Origin: CALOFP01 sp942492635
GTDB lineage: Bacteria; UBP6; UBA1177; CALOFP01
Assembly: GCA_942492635.1 (NCBI GenBank)
Contig: CALOFP010000002.1
Location: forward strand, 930,001-994,000
Direction of reading: 5' to 3'
Length of the DNA: 64,000 nucleotides
This document shows positions 9,127 to 18,427 of this stretch, in pieces; position 1 is the stretch's first letter; each line of letters opens with the position of its first letter. Below the pieces are notes generated by a model. It had not been told where the DNA came from. It saw nothing but the letters and a program-made list of their open reading frames with translations, and did no database searches. A program made the position numbers and the translations under genes.

Positions 9127-11331
9127 GTGATATTAAATAGATGGCGACATACCCCGCTTCTCTTCTTTGCGGGTTGGTCTTCTGCTGTCTATCAGACAAT
9201 GCTTCTCCGGGAACTGATGGTTGAGGTTAACGGAAATGAACTTGTGTTTTCTGTTTTCCTCTCAATCTGGCTGATGGGGACAGCTTTCGGATCCCTCTCA
9301 TTTGGCTTTTTAAAGAGATTTGTAGAAAAGAAGCTGTATACACTCTTCATACTCTATCTTCTTCTGGCTCCGATCCAGTTCCTTCTAGTCGGGCCTGTTT
9401 CTAGAAGTTTGTCCCTTGTCTCCGGGTCGACACTCAGTATTCCGGTACTTTTTTTTATTGCTTTACTCATTCTGATCCCTGCATCTTTTACTGGAGGGAT
9501 ACTGTTTCCTCTAAGATGCAGTGTGGAGACCCCTCACCGCGTATACTTACTCGAATCGATAGGGATGTTTGCTGGTGCTCTGTTCATCTACATTTTTCTG
9601 CCGTTCCTGAGTAACTTTTCCCTTCTTCTTCTGACAGGATTTCTTGCTTTTTTTGTAATGGCTTCTGTCTGTTTACTCACATCCTTCCACGATAAGAAAG
9701 AAAAGGCATACTGTGATGCTGAAGGTCAAAGTGAAAGTAGAAATATTGTTGGTTACATGTTTCAACATCTTTACACGCAGCCGATTCGAAGGATAGGATC
9801 CTGTTCTAAGTTTTTAATTCCTGCAGTTGTTCTACTATTTCTCCTATTTCTCTCTAAAGAGATCTTTCTCGCTCAGTACGGGAAAAGATACCTGCCGGCG
9901 AACCTTGTCGAAACCATGGATACCCCATACGGACGTTTTGATGTTACCGATCATTCTGGCAACAGAAGCTACTTTTGGAATGGCCTCAATTTCGGAGGCA
10001 GTTCAAAAATTGAAAATTCGGAGGAAATTGTCAAATTTGTGCTTCTTCAGCATGAAAAACCGGAAAATCTTCTCTTTATGGGAGGACTTCTTTCCGGCTA
10101 CGGAGAACTTTTTCTCAAGGATCAACGTGTGGACCATCTTTACTATCTTGGAGCGGATAGATCGATTACGGATGAAAGTGGTCTTGAAAACGGAATCAGC
10201 ATGATAAGAATGGACGCCGTGTCTTTTTTGAGAAAGAGCGAAGAAAAGTTCGATCTCATATTTTTTGACCTTCCCGATCCTTCATCACTTCAGTTGAATC
10301 GTTTTTATACAATCGAATTTTTCAAAAAGGTCCATTCCAGATTGAAATCCGGCGGTGTCTTTGTAATTACTTTGAGAGGTTTTGAAACGGCATCATCATC
10401 GGGGAACCTACTTGCTAAGACGGTTTGGCATACGTTTGAATCGGTTTTTTATGATGCTGTCTTTATAGCTTCCAGAAAACTACTGTTTGTAGGATCAAAA
10501 GATGGGAATATTTCGAACAGCGAATCTGTTTTGAAAGATCGGGCTGAACGGTTCGGGTTGATGTCGGAAAATTTTAACGATGTGCTTATCGAGAGCCGGA
10601 CAAATTCCTTTCGCTTCAATGAATTTAAAAAAAGAGTGTACGGTTCTACCGTGATGAACAGAAGTTTAAAGCCGGAGGCTTACCTCGGCTCGCTTGCTTT
10701 TTGGTTCGAAAAGGTCGGAGTTGATTTTGGAAGTAAAATAAGAATCTTGAGAAAATTTAAGGTGTTGGTTGAGCTTGGGATAGTAACGACCATGTTTCTT
10801 CTTGTCATTCTAGTCGGAGGCAAGGGGATGGTCGGAATCAATTTTCCCGTTTTTTCGGTTAGCCTGACAGCGTTGGTAATGGAAATTGTTCTGATCTATC
10901 TTTTTCAGATTCACTACGGTTTTGTATATCAGATGATTGCCGCCTTTACGCTATCGTTCATGCTCGGACTTGCGGCAGGATTTCAGATAGGTGGTAAATG
11001 GCAAATGTCTCAAGCCCTATTCATCACCCTTCTTGCGGTGTGGGTAGGGTTGATAAATTTCAGTGCGGAAAACTGTCTGCCTTCTTTTTTCTACTTCATT
11101 TTTAACTTTTTGATAGCTGTTTTCGAAGGTGTTGTTCTTGCACTGATGCTGAAAGAGGGTAAAAATCAGGTCACCTTCTATGCGATGGATAGTATGGGTG
11201 CGATGTTCGGGGGAGTGCTGATTGGAGCGTTCTTTCTCCCGATTTTTCATATCAAGCAGACCATGCAGCTTATCATTATTATTCTGTTGGTTAATTTGGT
11301 TCTAAATCAATTCCTGAAAAAGAGAGGTTGA
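9127..11331 (+). CDS. Multi-spanning membrane protein with a spermidine-synthase-like domain
   Basis: Resembles the membrane-embedded spermidine synthase-like family. Several hydrophobic helices (about 1-220) precede a soluble SpeE-like domain (about 255-470), and four or more further helices close the 734-residue protein. In the soluble domain, FFDLPDPSS followed by NRFYTIEFF matches the usual DLPDP...LYS region. The expected glycine-rich S-adenosyl-cofactor loop (GGGDG in active enzymes) is replaced by MGGLLSGYGE, so catalysis is doubtful. The start is a GTG at 9127 without a strong ribosome-binding site; a somewhat later start is possible. It is a single gene, convergent with the aldolase. 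Function unknown: polyamine synthesis, another methyl/aminopropyl transfer, or a non-catalytic membrane role. Confidence 0.75.
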   Translation: MILNRWRHTPLLFFAGWSSAVYQTMLLRELMVEVNGNELVFSVFLSIWLMGTAFGSLSFGFLKRFVEKKLYTLFILYLLLAPIQFLLVGPVSRSLSLVSGSTLSIPVLFFIALLILIPASFTGGILFPLRCSVETPHRVYLLESIGMFAGALFIYIFLPFLSNFSLLLLTGFLAFFVMASVCLLTSFHDKKEKAYCDAEGQSESRNIVGYMFQHLYTQPIRRIGSCSKFLIPAVVLLFLLFLSKEIFLAQYGKRYLPANLVETMDTPYGRFDVTDHSGNRSYFWNGLNFGGSSKIENSEEIVKFVLLQHEKPENLLFMGGLLSGYGELFLKDQRVDHLYYLGADRSITDESGLENGISMIRMDAVSFLRKSEEKFDLIFFDLPDPSSLQLNRFYTIEFFKKVHSRLKSGGVFVITLRGFETASSSGNLLAKTVWHTFESVFYDAVFIASRKLLFVGSKDGNISNSESVLKDRAERFGLMSENFNDVLIESRTNSFRFNEFKKRVYGSTVMNRSLKPEAYLGSLAFWFEKVGVDFGSKIRILRKFKVLVELGIVTTMFLLVILVGGKGMVGINFPVFSVSLTALVMEIVLIYLFQIHYGFVYQMIAAFTLSFMLGLAAGFQIGGKWQMSQALFITLLAVWVGLINFSAENCLPSFFYFIFNFLIAVFEGVVLALMLKEGKNQVTFYAMDSMGAMFGGVLIGAFFLPIFHIKQTMQLIIIILLVNLVLNQFLKKRG

Positions 11332-11360
11332 TTTACTTGAGTTTAAAAAAATGGAAAGGT

Positions 11361-11990
11361 CTATCTTCCCATTAGCAGGTCGAGAGCCTTGAGTTTGTCG
11401 GCTTCAAGAGGTTCCTGATTTCCGATGAGTTTGGTTATGAGTGTTGTTTTTGCGGCCGCTTCCATAAGCTCAAGCTTGTTGAATGCGTTGATGAGGCTAT
11501 TTCCAACAGCAAGAACACCGTGGTTTTCCATGAGGACGGCGTCGCTTTTGAGTGTTGTTTCCGAAACAACTTCGGCAAGCTCCGGTGATCCCATTATTTC
11601 GTAGGGTGCAAATTCCGGTTTTCCGACCAGTGCCCATGTTTCACCGGCAAGCTCTGTCATTATCGGAGATGTTTTGGAAACAGCGAAACTGGATGCTGTA
11701 ACGGGATGTGCGTGAACAACAGCCCTAACATCCGGTCTCTTTTTATATATTGCCAGATGCATTCCGGTTTCCATGCTGAGCGGAAGTTCTGGTGTAAGAT
11801 TTTCACCTTCAAGAGTTACGATACCGATCTGATCTTCCTGAAGTCTTCCCTTGTCGATCTGGGATGGTGTGATGACAACCTTGTCGCCGACTCTCATGCT
11901 TATGTTGCCGCCGGATGTTGTAGTAAGTCCCTGTGTGTAGAGTCTTCTCATAAAGTATGCAACTTCTTCTCGCTCTTTTCTAAAAGTCAT
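11361..11990 (-). CDS. Class II aldolase/adducin family protein (fuculose-phosphate aldolase-like)
   Basis: Zinc-dependent aldolase of the FucA/AraD/MtnB superfamily, 209 residues, the usual length. Motifs seen: the phosphate-binding SGGNIS near residue 26, SMETGMH with the probable catalytic Glu near 75, metal ligands in HAHP near 93-96, and a further His in MENHG near 156. In the family these enzymes split or isomerise/dehydrate sugar phosphates such as L-fuculose-1-phosphate or methylthioribulose-1-phosphate. Neighbours do not decide which substrate applies. The start is firm (GGAGG six bases before ATG) and a clear promoter sits at 12023-12050. Confidence 0.9.
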   Translation of the reverse strand: MTFRKEREEVAYFMRRLYTQGLTTTSGGNISMRVGDKVVITPSQIDKGRLQEDQIGIVTLEGENLTPELPLSMETGMHLAIYKKRPDVRAVVHAHPVTASSFAVSKTSPIMTELAGETWALVGKPEFAPYEIMGSPELAEVVSETTLKSDAVLMENHGVLAVGNSLINAFNKLELMEAAAKTTLITKLIGNQEPLEADKLKALDLLMGR

Positions 11991-12022
11991 TTTTTCCTCC
12001 GAAAAACAGTAAATTCTGCGAC

Positions 12023-12050
12023 ATTATATGACTTTTATCTTTTTTGGCAA
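12023..12050 (-). promoter_or_regulatory. Sigma-70 promoter of the class II aldolase gene
   Basis: On the minus strand: TTGCCA (12045-12050), 16-nt spacer, perfect TATAAT (12023-12028), about 33 bases before the ATG. Confidence 0.6.
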
Positions 12051-12630
12051 AGTAAACCGAAATTGTTGTATTGAAAATATTTCTTCGGGATGAAGCGATG
12101 ATTTTTCTCACTTTTAAAATCGTATCATAAAGTCATCCTTCGAATGTGTTTCCATATTAAAAAATATGGGATGTTGATTTGTGAATAGCTCAATTTCACA
12201 AGCGTAAGAAGCGATTATAGTGAATAATTATCAACATTGCAATAGTGAAGCAGTTTCATAAGTAAAACAATTGTTTATACCGGCTCTTTTTCTCCAGTTT
12301 TGGTTTGTCGACATTTTTTAAACAATTTTGAAAAAGGTAATGAATTCAGTGCGCTATGGTTCGGGTTGGATGTTGTAAAAGTCTAACATGTTTAATTTGT
12401 TGGTTGTTTTGAAAAGCACATGTTTTTGTGCTTTGAGTTATTCTTTTTTGTTTCAATGACTTCGGTATTACCCGTCCGCACTTCTCCACAAAAATGTTGA
12501 AAATGTTGGAAACCGTTCCCGTTCGATCTGTTGGATCGACATTCCTCAACAGCGAAGATTTCCAAATCCTGATCGATTTTATAGTCATTAAGAAAAACCT
12601 ATCGAGGCGAGTAAAAATATTTCATTAAAA

Positions 12631-12659
12631 TTGTAAAGTAATACTATATGAGTTATAAA
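12631..12659 (+). promoter_or_regulatory. Candidate promoter of the sucrose operon
   Basis: TTGTAA (12631-12636), 17-nt spacer, TATAAA (12654-12659). The expected leader is only about 15 bases before the ATG at 12682, which is short but includes the ribosome-binding site. Confidence 0.45.
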
Positions 12660-12681
12660 AAGATCACTCGGGGGTGAGGCA

Positions 12682-13584
12682 ATGTCTACACAAAAGGTAT
12701 TATCGGTTGGCGAGATTCTTTTCGATTGCTATCAGCAGTCGGGCATTCGAAAGCTCGGTGGAGCTCCCTTCAACTTTGCCTATCATCTCAATAAAATCGG
12801 ATTCAGAACCGATTTCGTAAGCCGTGTGGGACAAGATCCCATGGGCTCGGAAATTGTGAATTATTTGAGATATAGATCTTTTCCTTCAGATTACATACAA
12901 ATCGACGGGGAACACGAAACAGGCAATGTTCTTGTAACTCTTGATAGGAATAAAATTCCGGATTTCAAGATAGTTGAAAATGTGGCTTACGACTTTATCG
13001 AGTATCCCGAAGGACTTCAAAAAGAGTATGATCTGATTTACTATGGCTCCCTGAGTCAAAGACATGTGATTTCGAGAAAAACCGTTAAATTGATTGTCCG
13101 AAATTTTAAGAGTGCGAAAAAGTTTTGTGATCTCAATCTCAGGCAGAATTTTTACAGTAGGGAGCTGATAACGTGGTGCCTGGAAAACAGTGACATACTG
13201 AAGATAAATGAAGATGAACTTGCCGTAATAGCATCCTTGTTATCTTTTTCTGGTTATCCTGAAAAGATTGTGACGGAAGTAGCGGCGAAATTCCGGATAG
13301 AGGTGATTTCACTGACTCTTGGTGAAAAGGGAAGTCTCCTTTACAGAAATGGCTCTTTTGAGAAGATTGACCTGGTTAAGGGAAATGTTGTTGATTCTGT
13401 CGGAGCCGGTGATTCTTATGCAAGCATGGTTTGTGCCGGCATTCTTCTTGGCTGGGAAAGAAAAAAAATTCTGGAAATTGCTTCGAATATGGCTCTCAGA
13501 ATCTGCGGCATGGAGGGAGCTGTTCCGGATAATGACGATTTTTATGAGATGTTGGGAATAAAAAATGGAGGGAACTCCGTATGA
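12682..13584 (+). CDS. PfkB-family sugar kinase, probable fructokinase
   Basis: Transfers phosphate from ATP to a sugar, here most likely fructose to fructose-6-phosphate. The 300-residue protein has the N-terminal PfkB signature (LGGAPFNFAYHL, substrate side) and the C-terminal ATP/anion-hole signature DSVGAGDSYAS, with the catalytic Asp of GAGD. It is first in an operon and overlaps the next gene by 4 bases (ATGA). Its partners make and cleave sucrose: sucrose synthase releases fructose, and this kinase returns it to fructose-6-phosphate, the substrate of sucrose-phosphate synthase. Fructokinase is therefore inferred mainly from context; ribokinase-like alternatives cannot be excluded from motifs alone. 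Start supported by GGGGTGAGG. Confidence 0.9.
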   Translation: MSTQKVLSVGEILFDCYQQSGIRKLGGAPFNFAYHLNKIGFRTDFVSRVGQDPMGSEIVNYLRYRSFPSDYIQIDGEHETGNVLVTLDRNKIPDFKIVENVAYDFIEYPEGLQKEYDLIYYGSLSQRHVISRKTVKLIVRNFKSAKKFCDLNLRQNFYSRELITWCLENSDILKINEDELAVIASLLSFSGYPEKIVTEVAAKFRIEVISLTLGEKGSLLYRNGSFEKIDLVKGNVVDSVGAGDSYASMVCAGILLGWERKKILEIASNMALRICGMEGAVPDNDDFYEMLGIKNGGNSV

Positions 13585-15746
13585 AGAAGTTAACCGTTCT
13601 TTTAATTAATGTTCACGGGCTATTCAGGGGTAACACCCTTGAGCTTGGTAGAAATGCCGATACCGGTGGGCAGACAAAGTATGTGCTTGAATATGCCAGG
13701 GAGCTTGGTGGCGTTGAGTCAATCGGAAACGTATTCGTTTTTACGAGGAAAATCGTGGACAGGCGTTTCTCCGAAGACTATTCGCGCGATCTTGAGAAGG
13801 TAAGCGAAAATGTGAACATTATCCGAGTCGGTTGCGGTGGTAACAGGTATATCAGAAAGGAGAAGCTTTGGCCCCACCTTGATGAATTTGTCAGTAACTG
13901 CATAAAATTCCTTAAAGCCAACGGCATTCAGCCGGATATTATCCACAGTCACTATGCAGATGCAGGGTATGTGGCTATGGAACTATCGAAACTGCTCAAT
14001 ATTCCCTTTATTCACACCGGTCACTCTCTTGGAATTCCAAAAAAGATGAAACTTCTGGATGCCGGAATGGATGAGGGAAAGATCGACAGCGAATACAGTA
14101 TGGAGAGGAGAATTGAAGTAGAAAATAGGATTCTAGAGAAGGCAACCTTCATCGTAACCTCTACAAACCAGGAGATTGAGGAGCAGTATTCGCTCTATGA
14201 GAATTATGAAAAAGGAAGTTTTAGAGTAACTCCTCCAGGAGTCGATCTGGAAAAGTTTTTTCCCTACTACTACATTGACCAGCCTTCCCTCGTTGACGAG
14301 GAAGAGAGGGAAAAGTGCCTTCAGGCGAGGATTCGAATAAGACAGGAGCTTGATCGATTTCTCGTAAATCCCGAAAAGCCCCTTATCCTGGCTATCTGCA
14401 GACCGGAAACACGTAAAAATATTGAGGGACTAATTACTGCCTACGGAAACGATCCTGAACTTCAGTCGATAGCAAATCTAGCCATAGTTGCTGGAATTCG
14501 GAAAGACATTACAGAGAAGGAAAAGGCCGAGAGAAGTATTCTCACCGATATGTTGCTCCTCATGGATAAATTTAATTTATACGGCAAGTTGGCGATTCCC
14601 AAGAAGCACGAAATCGATTACGAAGTTCCCGAATACTACCGCTACACCGCTTCCCTCCGCGGAGTTTTTGTTAACCCGGCATTTATAGAACCCTTCGGAC
14701 TTACTCTTCTGGAAGCCGCCTCATCGGGACTACCTATTGTGGCTACGGACAACGGTGGACCGAAAGACATTGTAAAAAATTGTGGAAACGGGCTTCTGGT
14801 GGACGTAAAAAAGAGTGAGAATATAGCATCAACTGTCAAGAAAATTTTGGTCGAGCCTGAAGAGTGGCAGGAATTTTCAAATAACGGAATAATAAATACG
14901 AAAAAGCACTACAGCTGGAAAGCTCACTGTACAACTTTCATAGAATACCTTGAAGAACAGGGGCTTCTGAATCTGGAGAAGAAGAGCTCAAAGCAGAGCA
15001 TCAATAAAACAATGGCGGGATTCAGGAAATTCCTCATTACCGACATAGACAACACACTGCTTGGAAACAGGAACTATCTTGACCAGTTGGGTCAGATTCT
15101 TAAAAACAACAGGCAGCATCTTGGGTTCGGTGTGGCAACAGGGCGAAATATAGAATCCGCACTGGAGGTGCTGCAGGATAACAGAGTGCCCCTTCCGAGA
15201 GTTCTCATTACTTCAGTCGGTACTGAAATTTACTACTGCCTGAAGGATCAACTTGTCTACGATAAGGGATATGAAGCTCATATTAACGACAAGTGGGAGC
15301 CTTTCCTCATTCGATCCCTCCTTGAACCGCTGCCTTTCCTGGAAATTCAGCTTGATCTTCGAAAGTACAAAATCAGTTTCTACATCGACGAGTACAGCGA
15401 GGAGAAAATCCGGGAAATTCATGAAGTACTGAGAAAACAAAAATGTCGCTACAACCTGATTGTTGCCGAACAGAAGATGATCGACATACTCCCGTATCGG
15501 GCCTCGAAATCCAATGCAATAAAGTATTTCGCCTACAAGTGGGATGTATATGAGGACGACATAATGGTATGCGGTGATTCCGGTAACGACTATGAGATGC
15601 TCCGGGATTTCAGGAATAGCGTGGTTGTCGCCAATCATCAAAAGGAACTGGAAGGGCATAAAGATCTCTTCTATTCCAACTATCCCAACGCCGGGGCAAT
15701 AATCGAAGGTATTGAAAAATATAATTTTTTGGAAGGTGTGCTATGA
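13581..15746 (+). CDS. Sucrose-phosphate synthase with fused sucrose-phosphatase domain
   Basis: Two-domain enzyme of 721 residues. Residues about 1-470 are a GT4 glycosyltransferase of the sucrose-phosphate synthase type: NADTGGQTKYV near the N-terminus, HSHYADAGY, and the E-x7-E motif in EPFGLTLLE near residue 370. Residues about 480-721 are a HAD phosphatase of the sucrose-phosphatase type. It keeps the DxDxT nucleophile motif (TDIDNTL, near 488), the motif-II Thr (ATGR), a Lys in RASKSNA, and the GDSGND acid motif (near 665). Because these HAD residues are intact, I predict it both makes sucrose-6-phosphate from UDP-/ADP-glucose and fructose-6-phosphate and dephosphorylates it. It overlaps the fructokinase and sucrose synthase genes by 4 bases each, suggesting translational coupling. 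Confidence 0.93.
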   Translation: MKKLTVLLINVHGLFRGNTLELGRNADTGGQTKYVLEYARELGGVESIGNVFVFTRKIVDRRFSEDYSRDLEKVSENVNIIRVGCGGNRYIRKEKLWPHLDEFVSNCIKFLKANGIQPDIIHSHYADAGYVAMELSKLLNIPFIHTGHSLGIPKKMKLLDAGMDEGKIDSEYSMERRIEVENRILEKATFIVTSTNQEIEEQYSLYENYEKGSFRVTPPGVDLEKFFPYYYIDQPSLVDEEEREKCLQARIRIRQELDRFLVNPEKPLILAICRPETRKNIEGLITAYGNDPELQSIANLAIVAGIRKDITEKEKAERSILTDMLLLMDKFNLYGKLAIPKKHEIDYEVPEYYRYTASLRGVFVNPAFIEPFGLTLLEAASSGLPIVATDNGGPKDIVKNCGNGLLVDVKKSENIASTVKKILVEPEEWQEFSNNGIINTKKHYSWKAHCTTFIEYLEEQGLLNLEKKSSKQSINKTMAGFRKFLITDIDNTLLGNRNYLDQLGQILKNNRQHLGFGVATGRNIESALEVLQDNRVPLPRVLITSVGTEIYYCLKDQLVYDKGYEAHINDKWEPFLIRSLLEPLPFLEIQLDLRKYKISFYIDEYSEEKIREIHEVLRKQKCRYNLIVAEQKMIDILPYRASKSNAIKYFAYKWDVYEDDIMVCGDSGNDYEMLRDFRNSVVVANHQKELEGHKDLFYSNYPNAGAIIEGIEKYNFLEGVL

Positions 15747-18127
15747 ACGAACTGCCTATAGAGATTGGAAGGCTCGAAAGGGGACTTTTAATGGATTTTT
15801 TAAATTATTTGAAAGAGCGGGAGAGCTGTTATCTTCTCTGGAATGAGATTCAGAACAGCTTCGTAGTTTACTGCTACGAGGTGAGGGCTGAACCGGTTAA
15901 ATGTGAGGAAACAACAACATACCGATTTCTTCGAAAGATCCAGGAGCTCATCATAAGAGAGGACTCGTTCGTTGTGGTTTATCGCTACAAACTTGCAGTT
16001 AACTACGTATACGATATCGACAAGGAACTGAACTTTTCACAGATATCGATCTCCGAATATCTGAGGATTCGGGATTTAATAATCACGGGAAAGCATCCGG
16101 ACAGGAATCTTTTAAATATTGATTTCCTACCTTTTTACGATTATTCGCCGTCGATCAAGGATCCTAAAGATATCGGTCAGGGTGTGGCTTTTCTCAACAA
16201 GGTTCTTTCAAATAAGATTTTTCAGGATCCTGAAAACTGGAACAGCAAGCTTTTCAAGTTCATCAGCATCCACAAAATGGATGACCAGCAGCTTCTGATC
16301 GATAAGGAAAAAATTAGGACATTGGATACGCTGAAGGCTCAGCTGGACTACATGATCGAGCACATTGGAGCTTATGAAAACAAAAAGAATCAGGACCCGA
16401 TTTACAAGGAGATGAAAGAGCTCGGCTTTACCCGGGGGTGGGGAGACAATATCGGAAAAATTAAGGAGACGATGCAGCTGCTTCTTGATCTTTTCAACAA
16501 TCCTGATCCGCAGCATCTTGCCGATTTTATTTCCCGAATTCCGATGATATCCAAAATAGCCATCATTTCACCCCACGGATGGTTCGGCCAGAAAAACGTT
16601 CTCGGAAAGCCCGATACAGGTGGACAGGTTGTCTACATCCTTGATCAGGTCAGGTATCTTGAAAAGTTTCTCAAGGAGAGCCTTTCAGGTACCGGGCTGA
16701 AAATTGAACCGAAAATCGTTGTCTTGACCCGCTTGATTCCCGATCATCAGGAGACAACCTGCCATCTTGCCCGGGAGAAAATTGAGGATACCGACAACTG
16801 CTGGATAGTGAGAGTTCCCTTCAGGGATAAAGAGGGTGCTGAAATTCCACACTGGATTTCACGTTTTCACATTTGGCCCCATCTTGAAGGATTTGCTGAA
16901 GAGTCGAAAGAGGTGTTGGAAAATGAGTTCAACGGTCGTCCCGATCTCATAATCGGGAACTATTCTGACGGAAACATGGTAGCAACAATGCTTTCCAACG
17001 CATTCGGAGTTACCCAGTGCAACATTGCCCACGCACTTGAGAAGTCGAAATATATTTTTTCCGATCTCTACTGGCAGGAGAAGGAGAAGGATTACAATTT
17101 CTCACTCCAGTTCACAGCAGACCTCATCTCCATGAACATGGCATCCTTCATCATCACGAGTACTTCTCAGGAAATAACAGGGACGCAGGATGCGAGGGGA
17201 CAGTATGAAACCTATCAGTTCTTTTCCATGCCGGATCTCTATCACGTGAGAGGCGGGGTGAATCTTTTTCATCCCAAATTCAATGTGATACCGCCCGGCG
17301 TGCCGGAAGATGTGTACTTTCCCTATTCTGAGGAAAAAAGGAGAGACAGTGAAGTACGGGATAGAGTTTCCCATTGGATTTTCGAATCGGATGAGGAGTT
17401 TATCTATGGAAAACTGGACGATCCCCAAAAGGTGCCGATCTATTCAATGGCGCGCCTGGACAAAATCAAGAATCTCACGGGACTTGTCGAGAGCTACGCA
17501 ACAAATGAGGAGCTCAGGAATATGGCTAATCTCATAGTGGTCGGAGGAACACTCAAGGCCGAATGGGCCCAGGACGAAGAGGAGCGTTCGGAGGTGCATC
17601 GGATGTACGAACTTTTTGAAAAGTACAATCTGCATGGGTCTGTCCGGTGGATTGCGAGAACTTTCAAACGTGAGGAGAGCGGTGAAATATACAGAGTAAT
17701 GGCCGACAGGCGGGGAGTTTTTGTACAGCCGGCCCTTTTTGAGGCGTTCGGTCTTACGGTAATCGAGGCCATGGCATCGGGACTGCCTACCTTCGCGACA
17801 AGATTCGGTGGACCGTCCGAGACCATTCGTGACGGAGAGGACGGATTTTTGATAAATCCGACGCTATACGACGAACTTTCCAGCATGCTTCTGGTCTTTT
17901 TCATAAAATCAGAAGAGGATCCCGCATACTGGGATGAAATTTCACGTAACGGAATAAGGAGAGTTCACGATTCATTCAACTGGACTCTCTACGCGCAGCG
18001 ACTTGTGAGAAAGGCGAAACTTCACGGTTTCTGGAAATACAGCGTATCGATTCAGGCCAAGGAAAAACTGAAACTCTATTGCGATTTGATCTATGACGAT
18101 TTCATCAGAAAACGGCTTCCTGAATAG
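15743..18127 (+). CDS. Sucrose synthase
   Basis: Reversibly converts sucrose plus NDP to NDP-glucose plus fructose. The 794-residue length matches bacterial and plant sucrose synthases. The N-terminal ~265 residues correspond to the family's regulatory region. The GT4 core follows (PHGWFGQ and DTGGQVVYILDQ near 275-300), with IPPGVPEDVYFPY and the E-x7-E motif in EAFGLTVIE near 666. It is last of three overlapping genes (ATGA overlap with the previous gene), so the operon carries both synthesis and cleavage of sucrose. In vivo this would channel sucrose into NDP-glucose for glycogen or polysaccharide; the glycogen phosphorylase at 54.7-57.2 kb could act on that pool. Confident assignment. Confidence 0.95.
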   Translation: MNELPIEIGRLERGLLMDFLNYLKERESCYLLWNEIQNSFVVYCYEVRAEPVKCEETTTYRFLRKIQELIIREDSFVVVYRYKLAVNYVYDIDKELNFSQISISEYLRIRDLIITGKHPDRNLLNIDFLPFYDYSPSIKDPKDIGQGVAFLNKVLSNKIFQDPENWNSKLFKFISIHKMDDQQLLIDKEKIRTLDTLKAQLDYMIEHIGAYENKKNQDPIYKEMKELGFTRGWGDNIGKIKETMQLLLDLFNNPDPQHLADFISRIPMISKIAIISPHGWFGQKNVLGKPDTGGQVVYILDQVRYLEKFLKESLSGTGLKIEPKIVVLTRLIPDHQETTCHLAREKIEDTDNCWIVRVPFRDKEGAEIPHWISRFHIWPHLEGFAEESKEVLENEFNGRPDLIIGNYSDGNMVATMLSNAFGVTQCNIAHALEKSKYIFSDLYWQEKEKDYNFSLQFTADLISMNMASFIITSTSQEITGTQDARGQYETYQFFSMPDLYHVRGGVNLFHPKFNVIPPGVPEDVYFPYSEEKRRDSEVRDRVSHWIFESDEEFIYGKLDDPQKVPIYSMARLDKIKNLTGLVESYATNEELRNMANLIVVGGTLKAEWAQDEEERSEVHRMYELFEKYNLHGSVRWIARTFKREESGEIYRVMADRRGVFVQPALFEAFGLTVIEAMASGLPTFATRFGGPSETIRDGEDGFLINPTLYDELSSMLLVFFIKSEEDPAYWDEISRNGIRRVHDSFNWTLYAQRLVRKAKLHGFWKYSVSIQAKEKLKLYCDLIYDDFIRKRLPE

Positions 18128-18222
18128 AAATGATTTTGCCGTCGTTTATGAAATTCATTACAAATTCAGATTGATATCTGAAATGAAATCCCACAGCCAT
18201 ACCACAGAGGAACTTTTTAGAA

Positions 18223-18350
18223 AGCCCCCCTCTTTTTTAAAGAGGGGCTGGGGGAGTTATTGTAATCGAGTTGAAAAAAACAAAAAAAATATGGTTTGAT
18301 GATGTTTTTTTTGAATAACTCCCCCTGTCCCCCTCTTAAAATAAGAGGGG
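18223..18350. repeat. Nested inverted-repeat element after the sucrose operon
   Basis: Two local hairpins, at 18223-18249 (AGCCCC..TCTTT / AAAGAGGGGCT) and 18330-18350 (CCCCTCTTA / TAAGAGGGG), sit inside a longer inverted repeat (18240-18261 against 18314-18337, sharing AAGAGGGG..GGGGGAGTTATT and its complement). The loop between the long arms is 52 nt. The whole resembles a small palindromic intergenic element (REP/MITE-like) and may also end transcription of the sucrose operon. A similar CCCCCTCTTTTATTAAAA tract occurs at 149-166. Confidence 0.65.
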
Positions 18351-18427
18351 AGATAAAAATAAGCTACCACTTTGTGATAAATATTATGGGATGCTATGAA
18401 AAAATCATTAGAGAGGAAGTGAAGGCC

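Larger units (their letters stand above)
11991..12681. other. AT-rich intergenic region before the sucrose operon
   Basis: About 690 bases without a convincing gene; a minus-strand frame of 80 codons (12346-12588) lacks a ribosome-binding site and family features. The 17-mer ACAAAAATGTTGAAAAT at 12488-12504 recurs exactly at 23130-23146 in the other long AT-rich gap. Promoters for both flanking genes lie at the two ends. Confidence 0.5.

Noticed and set aside
12346..12588. 80-codon minus-strand frame
   Set aside because: No ribosome-binding site, no similarity to a known family, lies in repeat-like AT-rich DNA.
18296..18427. Upstream extension of the sugar-binding protein from the first in-frame ATG
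   Set aside because: It would translate a palindromic repeat; a ribosome-binding site and signal-like segment support ATG 18428.
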